From Lineus longissimus (Eukaryota > Nemertea > Pilidiophora > Heteronemertea > Lineidae), in NCBI RefSeq assembly GCF_910592395.1, contig NC_088313.1:7072501-7136500 (forward strand): a DNA stretch of 64,000 nucleotides, read 5' to 3'. How positions within the stretch are numbered: position 1 is the first letter of the stretch; each line of letters opens with the position of its first letter. The translations under genes and the position numbers were made by a program. The notes beneath the pieces are model-generated. The model had not been told where the DNA came from. It searched no databases and worked only from the letters and a program-made list of their open reading frames with translations. Shown here piece by piece: positions 22,407-33,752 of this stretch.

Positions 22407-24619
22407 ACAAGAGGCCCAAGGGCCTGGCGCTCAGCTGAGTTAATATCATTAATATCTTCCCGGTGTTTAGTTCATTATGCATGAAAATGGCATGCTCCAT
22501 GGTATTTGATATCCTTTTGCGTTCACTACGGTACCAATGTTTTTGGTTGACATAATTATGCCACTGTTCATTCCTCAATCCTGACCATAATTCGGGTGAA
22601 ATCATCGTATGACAATATTTACCGAAACATGAAGTTTATGCCATGAATGAGCATACTCATTGTCATAGCCTCGTTTACAAGTACAAAATATTTTCCCGCG
22701 AATATTCAAAACTGCTTGGCTCCTTGCCAGTTAAATAACGTGACTATACACAAAATAGAAAACTTTGATGGAAATTGTAAATCATTTTTTTATCTATCAG
22801 GGAAAAACAAGCTGATGATGATCAAGTAAATCATTCATGAGAAATCGTTTTGTTGCTGAAGCTAGCATGCTAAACCTTTTCTTGTGCTCTACTGCGCCAC
22901 CGTAGTTTTCTATTTAGACCAGCGATGACGTCATTTCTGATGATTCCCTACGTTGTCCAATGAGCGCTTTTTATAAATGTGCCATTTGGTATTGTACAGT
23001 ATGCAATGTATTTTTTCAGCGCTGTTAGTTGCGCTGAAAGGGTGGATGTCGTCCTGGGTGCCGACAAATGGTACCCAGGTTCGAGATCGACTGGACAATA
23101 AGCACCCTGGGTGCCTTTTCACTAGACAAACAGCACCCAGCTTCTTTTTGCCTGGCTTACGGATCTTAGGGACGAGGACGTTTCTTGCAATCTCGTTTTA
23201 TCTCGCGCCGTGCTAATTGCGGCATTAGCAGTGCGCGAAATAAAAAGAACAGATAAACAGAAAAAAACGCGTTTAGGCCTATAGGTTCTTTATCTCTCTC
23301 CCCTTAGAGACGAATACCCCGTTTGAATAAGATGGAATTGATGAAAGAAAGGTTTTTAGAGCGCGGTATCGTGACACGTTACCTCCGTGAGCGTGGGGCC
23401 AACCTCGTTGTAGGTATAGAAAAGTGTAGAAGAAGAAGCTGGGTGCTGTTTGTCTAGTGTAATGGCACCCAGGGTGCTTATTGTCCAGTCGATCTCGAAC
23501 CTGGGTACCATTTGTCGGCACCCAGGACGACATCCACCCTTTCAGCGTTAGTTGCCTAACATAATGCCGTAGCTCCCTCAATTTCCAATCAATTTTTATG
23601 GGAGTGACATTATTGTATTGCTTAGAATGTCTACTTTTTACTCATGAAAGAATCGTAGAAATAAAACTTAATAGGCGAACAGAATCATGCCGATTCACTG
23701 CACATACTCATGATACTGTGGGAATTCTCCACTTCAAAATACATCGGCGATGTCATCGCGAACAGAGCATACACTTCCGATATCGTTTTCACAGAAATAT
23801 GGTAAAATTTTCAAGAACTAATTTCTGAGAGTAGTCCCTAAAGACCTAGTTATGACTACCACTGAAACGAATTAGTGATAGTAGTACTAGCCCGTAGCGG
23901 GCCATCGTCATCGAGCTGAGTGTCATTGAGCTCCAAGATTATTGCACATGGCGTAAACAACATGCCGCCATTTTGTCTCCGCTTCGGTATTTCGTAGGCC
24001 GCTCATAATGCACCTTCTCAATGAAAACCAACATAATAAGGCCTTACATCGTTGATTGGATAGGAACACCACACAAAACACAATAAAGTGGGGGTACAAT
24101 CGATTACGAAGCTGACGTGAACAGTGATTTATTCCTGGAGCTACTGCTGCTTTGTTTTGTAGCTGCCATGTTTTGAGAACTGGCAAAGAGGAGACTTCAT
24201 TGATGGCTGACGTCATCGGGCGGGAATTTGAATCGGCAGAAATAATTAAAAGGCAGGTAGCGCCCTCTCCTGTTAAAATTTTGAACGTTTTCTCAATAAA
24301 ATATATTTTCAAGAATTTTATCTTAATATTAAAGCATATTTCGACTAATTCTGCTGCTCCTAGGCCGATATAGGCCAGTTTCCTTCATGCGCTCTCGCTC
24401 GCAGGAAGTAGGTCGAATGGCGACAAATTTTGTTTTGAAAGTAGAGTTTGACCAGAAGTATCCAGAAATGCAAAATTGAAGTCTCTAGGTCTTACGGTTA
24501 CAAAATGTGCACCATGGGTTTAACGGACGGACGGACGGACGGACGGACGGACGGCCCGACGGACGCCACTGAGCAGCTTATTTGACAAGCTCAGCTGACT
24601 TTGTCAGCTGAGCTAAAAA
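22407..24619 (-). mobile_element. Helentron-like element, copy B
   Basis: Minus-strand copy: right-hand terminus AACAAGAGGCCCAAGGGCC at 22407 and left-hand terminus (complement of TTTTTAGCTCAGCTGACAAA) at 24619. Next to that end is a (CGGA)n run (24525-24556), the complement of the TCCGTCC-type words that follow the left end in other copies. Segments at 22924-23030 and 23556-23860 are shared with copy F (59276-59660). A foldback element is nested at 23033-23546. No Rep/helicase frame. Confidence 0.6.
23033..23546. mobile_element. Foldback DNA transposon, 9-bp TSD, nested in copy B
   Basis: Arms of about 115-120 bp start GCTGAAAGGGTGGATGTCGT and are flanked by a perfect nine-base duplication GTTAGTTGC (23024-23032, 23547-23555). 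Copy F carries the same sequence without the insert near 59372 (GCCAATTGCCGAACAG), which confirms the borders. Mutator-like by TSD length. The interior has no transposase. Confidence 0.8.
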
Positions 24620-25520
24620 CGAATAAGTGAAATTATGTACATGTACATAGGTTATATGCCTACTATAGTTAATTATACAGTAATTTCTAAATTATTTTGT
24701 AATGAAAACGAAAGAGACAATGTGCAAAACAGCGTAGAGTTTGCGTCCTTGCATAACATGGCCTGGCCAAAGAAGCCAACGAAGGATCGATGTTAATCAT
24801 CTCCTGAAATAAATTGCACCCAGGGTGTAAGAGCAAATTTCGTGTATCGTACTTTGCACTTCGTCAAGTTCGACAAAGCACGTAGCACATAGCCTACCCA
24901 TTGCAACTAAATATGAGGAGATAACTTACATCACAAAGATCGCCTACTTTATGCGCTTCTTTGACCATCTAATGTAAACACATCATTGAAAGAAAAAAAA
25001 CCCTCTCTCGTGTCAATTGTGTCGCTACGAAATGGAATTATATAACTCAAGGAACAGGAGAGCTTGCTGCTCAAGTCCATGTCAATATTTTAGGATAAAT
25101 CTCAAAATTATAAATTATATTGACCACTTTCGAATTGTAACATTTTTATTGTGCCAGTCTGTAGTAAGATTCTCCATCTAATACTGGTGCCGGTGTAGAA
25201 GTTTAAAATGTCCTAGGATAGAATGCCCGGTAAACAAAGGATTCTATTATGCGCTTCAATCTCTGAGCTATTGACGGTCATGGTCTCTATAGAACCATAT
25301 TGCAGAATACAATAGGCCCGGATAATTTTTCCAGGGGGCACTTGTTACTGTTACACCGGTGGTTTCGAGCACAGCTGATGCAGGAAATATGCGGTTGCGT
25401 TTTATGGGCCACCCTATGTAGGCAGGGTAAATAGTATAGGCCTAAGACGGGGTACACATTCTAGAGATTTATGTGAACGAAATATTGGGTGTTGCTGCTC
25501 TACTTTTTAAGAAATTTGGT
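24620..25520. other. Intergenic, no gene recognised
   Basis: AT-rich single-copy-looking sequence with no ORF, repeat or RNA feature that I can support. Confidence 0.5.
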
Positions 25521-26438
25521 ATTTTTAGCTCAGCTGACAAAGTCAGCGGAGCTAGTCAAATAGCTATTCGATTGGTGTCCGTCCTTCCACCCATCCTGCC
25601 ATCCTTCCATCCATCCAGCCATCTGTAGGCAAAGTTGGGCATTTTGTAATCATACAACCGAGGCACTTCGAATCTAGTCTTGCTTATAAACACCGCAGAA
25701 AATGTTGCTTTCGGAAAAAAATTTGGGCGATTCGACTCAAATTCAGCTCCCCAGGGGGCAAAATGCGTAAATGAAAAAACAATTTTTTGACGCTCTATTC
25801 CAGCAGATAAAAGCTCGAAATAAAGTTGAAAAGGTATTCATGATACAGAAGTTTTGATATAAAATAGATTAGTGTGGATTTATATCACCAGTTGGCGGTA
25901 GTAAGCAAAACTGTTGTTTGACCCCGGATGACCCCGCTTTAAATTTCCCGCCGTTTACCTGGAGTACTATCATCAAGAAAATGGCGGTGACCTTTTTATT
26001 TCTACCGGAGCGATGATTTTGTAAGTGACAAATTTTCTTTTTAAGCCTTTACGGAAACGTATTTTGGTATGAAACTTTACACGTTTATAGAAAAGATCAA
26101 CGAGAATGTGTTCAAATGCCCTCACAACGATGAGTTCAACAGAATTTGGTCAAAACAACCTTCGAATGGAGTCAACTTTCTTTGCGAAATTGAAGCGACC
26201 ACTTCATTATTTATCGTAATTTATGCAGATCTGAGTCCAGCTGATGGGCGATGTTTTGATTTGTGTTCAAACTATTGGAAACTTCGGAAATTAGTTCTAT
26301 TAGTTCTACTATTCTGTAGGAGTATATTATAGCCATTGATGTTGACAGCTAAAAGTTTCTCGTCCAATCACGTGACCTCTCCAACACTCGATAATGCACT
26401 CTTTTCGTCCACGTTTTAGGCCAATCTTCGGCCTGAAC

Positions 26439-27391
26439 CAAGGAGGATACCGCGGTGACGTCACATCACGTGATCCCGACCCATATTAGTGATCGCTATG
26501 GCCAATCAGATTCAGTCTACTGACATCGCCAGCACTGAACACATCTCCACATCTCACTGTCTGGTGCGCTCCTGTACACAAAAACACCAATAGACATGAA
26601 ATATTGCAATACCTAGTATGGATTCTTCCTGTGTAGAATAAAATTTACAGAGCAGATTAACTTCCACGAATAAAAAAGACGTTTGGCGTGGCCAAAGTGC
26701 GGAAATAATGGGAAATAATGTCTCCGCTAAAATACACTACGAAATACACTAGGCAATGCACTACGCGATACACGGTAGAGATGCAGTTGAGTTTGTTATT
26801 GTTTTGACTTAGAAGCCCGCCCATATCATAATATATTCATGTATTCATGAAGTATGAACTCATTTCTGTCCCATACAACTCTAAGAACAGTCAATTTCTC
26901 CTTAAATCATCACCGAAACCGCGATATCCGCAGGAAGATTTCGTTCTAGTGTCCGAAAATGCATGATCTTACAGGGGCGCTAACTCGACAAATAGAGGGG
27001 ATCTATGGGGATCTATGCGAGTTTTAGGTATTACAGGTCTCGAACTTGTAAAATCTGTAAACATGCCTCCAAATCCCATTATGATAATGAAGAGATTGCC
27101 CCATATCTGGGAGACTGTTTTGAAACCATCGCTAATTTTGGAAGATCGGTGCCGGCTATTTGGTTTAAAAAACCCTATTTTTCCCCATCAAAACAGCACT
27201 TTTCATTATTCAAATGATAGCTTATTGTCTGAAGACTTATTTCATAGCAGAAAAGTACTAATAACTCTGATTTGATGCGAAAAATCTAACTTTTTTGATG
27301 ACTTGATTTTCCCTTGGCCGTGGATCGAGTTTGTTTACAATATGCAGCGCCATCTTGGAAAAGCCGTGACGTCACCGCGGTATCCTCCTTG
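26439..27391. mobile_element. DNA transposon, 26-bp TIR, 9-bp TSD
   Basis: Perfect 26-bp terminal inverted repeats beginning CAAGGAGGATACCGCGGTGA are flanked by GGCCTGAAC on both sides (26430-26438, 27392-27400). Copy D has one GGCCTGAAC and no insert (30020-30028). The 900-bp interior has no recognisable transposase. A 9-bp duplication suggests Mutator-like; Merlin is possible. Confidence 0.85.
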
Positions 27392-28000
27392 GGCCTGAAC
27401 ATGAAATCTAATAAGCGCAGTACTTAAATCAGATGTTTCTCTCGCCTTGAAAACATTCCTGGGTAAAATCCATTGAGATTAGCCGAGTTAATCCACTTTT
27501 TCCGTGCCTAAAATCTCTGCCGCTGAATTCTATAAATAGAAACTATTAACATCGCGGCAGTGTGATTCCCATTGTGCGCCCTCCCACTTCACACCATGTC
27601 AGGAACTTTTACGGAGAGAGAGGGCGTGCGGTAAGAAGAATGGCCAAAATGACGTCACGTTTTCCTGGCAATGCCTCTTGCCAGACCAGTCAAGCATTGG
27701 GAAAGCATCTTTAATTCAGACAACGTTAGAACTAGAAAGACGAATATGTTAATTTGCAAAATTAAAAGCAGATTTCACCACTAACCAGCCAAATCGGAAT
27801 ACGACGGCGCAAAATGTTCTCGCTTTCCTCCTGCTAAAAAACCTTGTTCCCGCACTCCTATTTTAATTTATCCCAAGGAATATGATATGATCTGTTTTCA
27901 CTTTTTGGCTCACCGTAGGGGAGTCTATGCAATACTGCAGTGTCCGTCGTCCGTCGTCGTCGTTGTCCGTCGTATCCTATCCTAGTTCAAAAACAGTGGC

Positions 28001-28905
28001 ACGTTTTTTAACCGCTAGGCCTATGAACTTAAAACTTTGTACACATGACCCCCTAGGTCAGATGACCCGTGACACTAAATTTCTGTCCGATCTGATTCTC
28101 TACTTGGCCACCAGGGGGCCAAATGTGGATATCTAAAAAGTGTGATATCTCGCTTATTAGTGACTTGTTTTCGATAAAACTCTTGTGGTAGGTACTCATA
28201 GCAAGGATACATCATATATCTTACGGGTTTTTAATTTGATCTTCTTTTCAAGGTCGCAGAGGTCAAATGGCGTGAATTGGCCGTTTGAGTGTAACTATGG
28301 CACGTTTCTCAACCACCAAAGCTATGAGCTTGAAACTTGGTACATATAACTCCCTATATCAGATAACCTCTGGTGCTGAATTTCAGCCTGATCTGATTCT
28401 TGACTTTGCCACCAGGGGGCCAAAACAGAAAAAGTAAGAAGTGCAATAGCCTGCTTATTAGCAAATTGTTTTTGATGAAATTTTTATGGCAGGGACCCCT
28501 AGCAAGGTTACCTCAGATGTTGCACGGTTTTTTCGGATTTGACGTACTTTTTAAGGTCGCAGAGGTCAAATGGCGTAAATTTGCCGTTTGAGTGTAACTA
28601 TGGCACGTTTCTCAACCGCAACAGTTATGAACTTGAAACTTTGAACAAATGACCCCCTAGGTCAGTTGACCTTTTACACTGAATTTTGGTTCGGTCTGAT
28701 TATTGACTTGGTTACCAGGGGGCCCAAACTCAAAACTCAAAAAGTGTGATTTCTCGCTTATTACTGATTCGTTTTTGATAAAAGTTTCATGGTAGGTACT
28801 CCTAGCAAGGATACATCACATATCTTACGGGTTTTTGATTTGACCCACCGTTCAAGTTCACAGAGGTCAAAGTTGAAAACTTTACCGTTCTTGGTACGTT
28901 TTGTC
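28001..28905 (+). repeat. Three ~300-bp tandem units inside the second-family element
   Basis: Units start at about 28001, 28298 and 28603 with GGCACGTTTCTCAACC or a close variant. Each includes a CCACCAGGGGGCC or similar word and a GGTCGCAGAGGTCAAATGGC or related segment. A fragment of a further unit (GGCACATTTCTTCAC) follows the nested copy D near 32521. No coding potential. Confidence 0.75.
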
Positions 28906-29113
28906 GTTGTTCAATGTAAAGAGTTTTAATTTTGTGTAATGATGCATCTAAGAAGCCACTATTTGTATGCCAAGTTTCAGCCAGATCGGAATTCAAATAT
29001 GGCCGAAATTGCATGTTTTGTGGGTTTTTCCTCGTATTGTGGCAATCCAAAGGTCGTCAGTTCAAACCCCGGTCAAGGACAGCCGAAAATATTTTTATTT
29101 TTCATCTTTTCCT

Positions 29114-32100
29114 TTTTTAGCTCAGCTGACAAAGTCAGCGGAGCTAGTCAAATAGCTATTCGATTGGTGTCCGTCCTTCCATCATGCCATCTGTAGACAA
29201 AGTTGGGCATTTTGTAATCATACAACCGAGGCACTTCAAATCTAGTCTTGCTTATAAACACCGCAGAAAATGTTGCTTACGGAAAAAAATTTGGGCGATT
29301 CGACTCAAATTCAGCTCCCTAGGGGGCAAAATGCGTAAATGAAAAAACAATTTTTTGACGCTCTATTCCAGCAGATAAAAGCTTGAAATAAAGTTGAAAA
29401 GGTCTTCATGATACAGAAGTTTTGATATAAAATAGATTAGTTTCGATTTATATCACCAGTTGGCGGTAGTGAGCAAAACTGTTGTTTGACCCCGGATGAC
29501 CCCGCTTTAAATTTCCCGCCGAGGTTACCTGGAGAACTATCGTCAAGAAAATGGCGGTGACATTTTTATTTCTACCGGAGTGATGATTTTGTAAGTGACG
29601 AATTTTCTTTTTTAAGCCTTTACGGAAACGTATTTTGGTACGAAACTTCACACGTTTATAGAAAAGATCAACGAGAATGTGTTCAAATGCCCTCATAACG
29701 ATGAGTTCAACAGAATTTGGTCAAAACAACCTTCGAATGGAGTCAACTTTCTTTGCGAAATTGAAGCGACGACCTCATTATTTATCGTAATTTATGCAGA
29801 TCTGAGTCCAGCTGATGGGTGATGTTCTGATTTGTGTTCAAACTATTGGAAACTTCGGAAATTAGTTCTATTAGTTCTACTATTCTGCAGGAGTATATTA
29901 TAGCCATTGATGTTGACAGCTAAAAGCACGAAAACTTTGTTCAGGTTTCTCGTCCAATCACGTGACCTCTCCAACACTCGATAATGCACTCTTTTCGTCC
30001 ACGTTTTAGGCCAATCTTCGGCCTGAACATGAAATCTAATAAGCGCAGTACTTAAAGGCCGTGGTTTCCCTCGATGTTTCTCTCGCCTTGAAAACATTCC
30101 TGGGTAAAATCCATTGAGATTAGCCGAGTTAATCCACTTTTTCCGTGCCTAAATCTCTGCCGCTGAATTCTATAAATAGAAATTATTAACATCGCGGCAG
30201 TGTGGTTCCCATTGTGCGCCCTCCCACTTCACACCATGTCAGGAACTTTTACGGAGAGAGAGGGCGTGCGGTAAGAAGAATGGCCAAAATGACGTCACAT
30301 TTTCCTGGCAATGTCTCTTGCCAGACCAGTGAAAGCATCTTTACAGACAACGTTAGAACTAGAAAACGAATATGTTAATTTGCAAAATTAAAAGCAGATT
30401 TCACCACTAACCAGCCAAATCGGAATACGACGGCGCAAAATGTTCTCGCTTTCCTCCTGCTAAAAAACCCTGTTCCCGCACTCCTATTTTAATTTATGCC
30501 AAGGAATATGATATGATCTGTTTTCACTTTTTTGTAATTAAATGGTATTCATATAATGAGATCAATAGTAGTGTCCATGTCAGATCCCATCATGGAGGTA
30601 TAAATAATTATTTATACCTCCATGATCACATCGTTCAACTAGTCTTCTCTCCCCAGGTGCCTCACACGGACCTTCACGTCCCCATACTCAAGACCAACTC
30701 TTACAATATCGCCCTCAAAACAACCCTGGAGTCATGAATTCACAGGTGCTCCTGTGAAATCTCAGTTCTAGTTTATTTATCAAACTTTATCGAGGGTTAT
30801 CGAATCGAATGGATGTGTCGATCGTCGGGGCGGATTGATATGTGGTTAGGTTGTGCGTCCAAGGCGATTAGGTCATTCAGTTAGTTTGAGAAAGATCATG
30901 ATCATGAAGATGCGTGTTGTGTTATCATAACTGGAAAATAAGTTGAAGTTATTATTAGTAGTACTACGATTCTTACATGAGTAAAAAGTAGACGTTTTAA
31001 GCAACACAATAATGTTACTCCCATAAAAAAACTGTCAATTCTCCTTACCACTCACAGAAAGCAAGCCATTGCTGTTAAGTTATGCAGGGGCTTAATCAAT
31101 TACTTGCACTCCATGTGGGGTGAATAACATTACCTTTGAACGGCTGGCTGTAGGAGGATGATTGGAACAGCCGGTATACCTGCTGACCTGCTGAACCGAG
31201 GTTAATGTTATTTTCAATCCACGATTGCAGGTCACCTGATTTTCGAGATTTCGCGGGAAATGAAATTGTAAAGAAACGCATGTGTGCAGTTCAAATGTAA
31301 ACAAAAATGTATTTTTGGCACCTTCGGTTGCTGGACTTGGGTTTTCCCGCAGTTAGGAGCTGGATCAAATTGGTGGTCTATTGTGCTGTTTTAGTCAGAG
31401 GTAGCCCTTGATTATGAAGGGATTTTCAAATTAAGGTGACCATAGTCTTTTATATGCTCAGCTCACCACAGCTTTCAATACTTGATGTATCTGAAGAGGC
31501 GCGCGGAACCTGACATGGCCTTACCAAGGAGCTGCTAACTTTCCCTTTTTGGCTGAGACATTGCTTCATGTAGGACTAGGAGGAGCACGCATTTTAATTT
31601 GTCTCTTCGATATTGCTCCTTTATTGCATTAGATTTTCATCGCAATTCGATCTATTCAAGATATAGCCAATTTGAACCTGTCTGCGCCAAGGATAGATTG
31701 GTTCCAGATCGACTCACTATGACTAGGAATACGCAGTAGAGCGCAATGTCATGAAAAACGACCCTTTGTATTGTAAATTCCAATCACCTGCAGGACAGGT
31801 CAATTTCTCTCAATAAAATTAATTTTGTTGACTCCTGTAATCTCTACCTTATCAAAAAAAAAGAAAGTGGTGCTAGTCCCAAACTGGTAATTTCTATTTA
31901 TTTTGACCTCTGTTAAATCATGATACTGTACCTCTCAATTACAGACAGCATTTTGTATCCTTGTGCTGTACAACCCAGCCTGGACATACCACAGTTGTCC
32001 ATGGAGAAGTCTCATCCTCTCTGACACTTTTTTTCTGTAAAGCTACTGATACAACATGCTGAACTAGGGATATCTTCCGTTGCCTCCTGTAATATTTACA

Positions 32101-32283
32101 TACCATGGCTGATTAGTTCAATCATTTTTCATCCACCTGGCAGCTCTGCATTGGAAATTTTAGTGGTATAACGTGTTCTCTTGACCTTCAAACAGTAGTA
32201 TAAAGCCGATATTTACTGCTTTATACCCTCAGTCCTGTGTTATTAGGTCATCCAGCTGAGCGCCAGGCCCTTGGGCCTCTTGT
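29114..32283 (+). mobile_element. Helentron-like element, copy D, nested in the second-family element
   Basis: Complete from TTTTTAGCTCAGCTGACAAA to GGCCCTTGGGCCTCTTGTT. It is nearly identical to copy C over its left 1.4 kb and to copy F (minus strand, 57641-59150) over its right 1.3 kb. A local palindrome (ATGGAGGTATAAATAATT with its complement, about 30592-30626) is present only in this copy. It contains no Rep/helicase. Confidence 0.7.
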
Positions 32284-33434
32284 TCTTTTCTGAGTTCTAT
32301 CTTACATTTTCTTCATTTTTTGATTTATTTGGTGCCATAGATTTAATTAGGCGGCCATCTTGGAAATCGTTTTTTGCCGATTGCTGTAGTGTAACGAGTG
32401 ATGGAATTGTTATGGTCGGGTGGTTGTGTCTACATCACATATCACCCTGGTTTGTTATTTGACCTACCTGTCAGGGTCACTGAGGTCAAAGTTAAAAATA
32501 TATTCACCATTGTCATGGAGTGGCACATTTCTTCACTATCATTTTCACCTAGACTCTACAAGCTTGGAACCACAAGTCTCGGATTCACCACTTGGCCAGG
32601 GCCGGCTCTGAACTGGTCACAGATGCATGTATAAATTATGAGAGGCCTACATACTGTAGCACTTTCTGTAACTGTCTACTAAAAATACTTACGGTGAGCA
32701 CAATGGCCCCTGGCCGTTTCATTTGTAATTAAATGGTATTCAGTCATATAATGAGATCAATAGTAGTGTCCGTGTCAGATCCCATCGTTCAACTAGTCTT
32801 CTCTCCCCAGGTACCTCACACGGACCTTCACGTCCCCATACTCAAGACCAACTCTTACAATATCGCCCTCAAAACAACCCTGGAGTCATGAATTCACAGG
32901 TGCTCCTGTGAAATCTCAGTTCCAGTTTATTTATCAAACTTTATCGAGGGTTACCCGGTTATCGAATCGAATGGATGTGTCGATCGTCGGGGCGGATTGA
33001 TATGTGGTTAGGTTGTGCGTCCAAGGCGATTACTAATAGGTCATTCAGTTAGTTTGAGAAAGATCATGATCATGAAGATGCGTGTTGTGTTATCATAACT
33101 GGAAAATAAGTTGAAGTTATTATTAGTACTACGATTCTTACATGAGTAAAAAGTAGACGTTTTAAGCAACACAATAATGTTACTCCCATTTTTTTCTGTA
33201 AAGCTATACTGAACTAGGGATATCTTCCGTTGCCTCCTGTAATATTTACATACCATGGCTGATTAGTTCAATCATATTTCATCCAGCTGGCAGCTCTGCA
33301 TTGGAAATTTTAGTGGTATAACGTGTTCTCTTGACCTTCAAACAGTAGTATAAAGCCGATATTTACAACTTTATACCCTCAGTCCTATGTTATTAGGTCA
33401 TCCAGCTGAGCGCCAGGCCCTTGGGCCTCTTGTT

Positions 33435-33752
33435 ATGCTTGAACGCACCTCATCAATGCTCCTTCTAAACAGGCCCTTTCGTTGTGGTGTGCTTAAATAA
33501 GAAATTTCCATAAATCTTCCCCTTTCGCGGACTGAGATTATAACTCGAGACCTCAGTGCTGACCGGATACCACTTCCTTTTCCCGTTTACTTCAAGTCTT
33601 GCTTCTCTACAGTAGGCCTTATTAATGAATGATCCTAACATTATAGGTGAGTGGCGCTGGTGACGGCTGGCCTTCTCCTGAGCTCCAGATAATCTTGGAT
33701 TTTTTCAAGTTTTTTACTGCCTGTTTCTCTAAACGAAGGGACTATTCAGTTT
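33435..33752. other. Possible 5' untranslated part of the LINE
   Basis: Lies between the end of copy C and the first LINE frame. No border signal visible. Confidence 0.35.

Larger units (their letters stand above)
27903..32722 (+). mobile_element. Second-family Helentron-like element nested in copy C
   Basis: Begins TTTTTGGCTCACCG and ends GGTGAGCACAATGGCCCCTGG plus CCGTTTCAT. The GGCTCACC of the left end recurs inverted (GGTGAGC) just before the right-hand hairpin, the same asymmetric layout as family 1. It entered a T tract in copy C without target duplication. Three ~300-bp tandem units make up its left part, and copy D is nested inside it. Confidence 0.65.
25521..33434 (+). mobile_element. 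Helentron-like element, copy C (interrupted by nested elements)
   Basis: Left end TTTTTAGCTCAGCTGACAAA at 25521, right end AGGCCCTTGGGCCTCTTGTT finishing at 33434. Its body is in two parts, 25521-27903 and about 32723-33434. Copy D shows they were once contiguous: CACTTTTTTGTAATTAAATGG in D is split in C after the T tract by a second-family element. A 953-bp TIR element (26439-27391) is a further insert. Relative to D the second part lacks about 1 kb. No replicase. Confidence 0.7.

Noticed and set aside
27005-27275. Two overlapping ORFs inside the 26439-27391 transposon
   Set aside because: Short, overlapping in different frames, no similarity to transposase motifs.
29036-29090. tRNA-like B-box (AGTTCAAACCCCGG)
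   Set aside because: No A-box or cloverleaf partner found; at most a SINE scrap inside the family-2 element.
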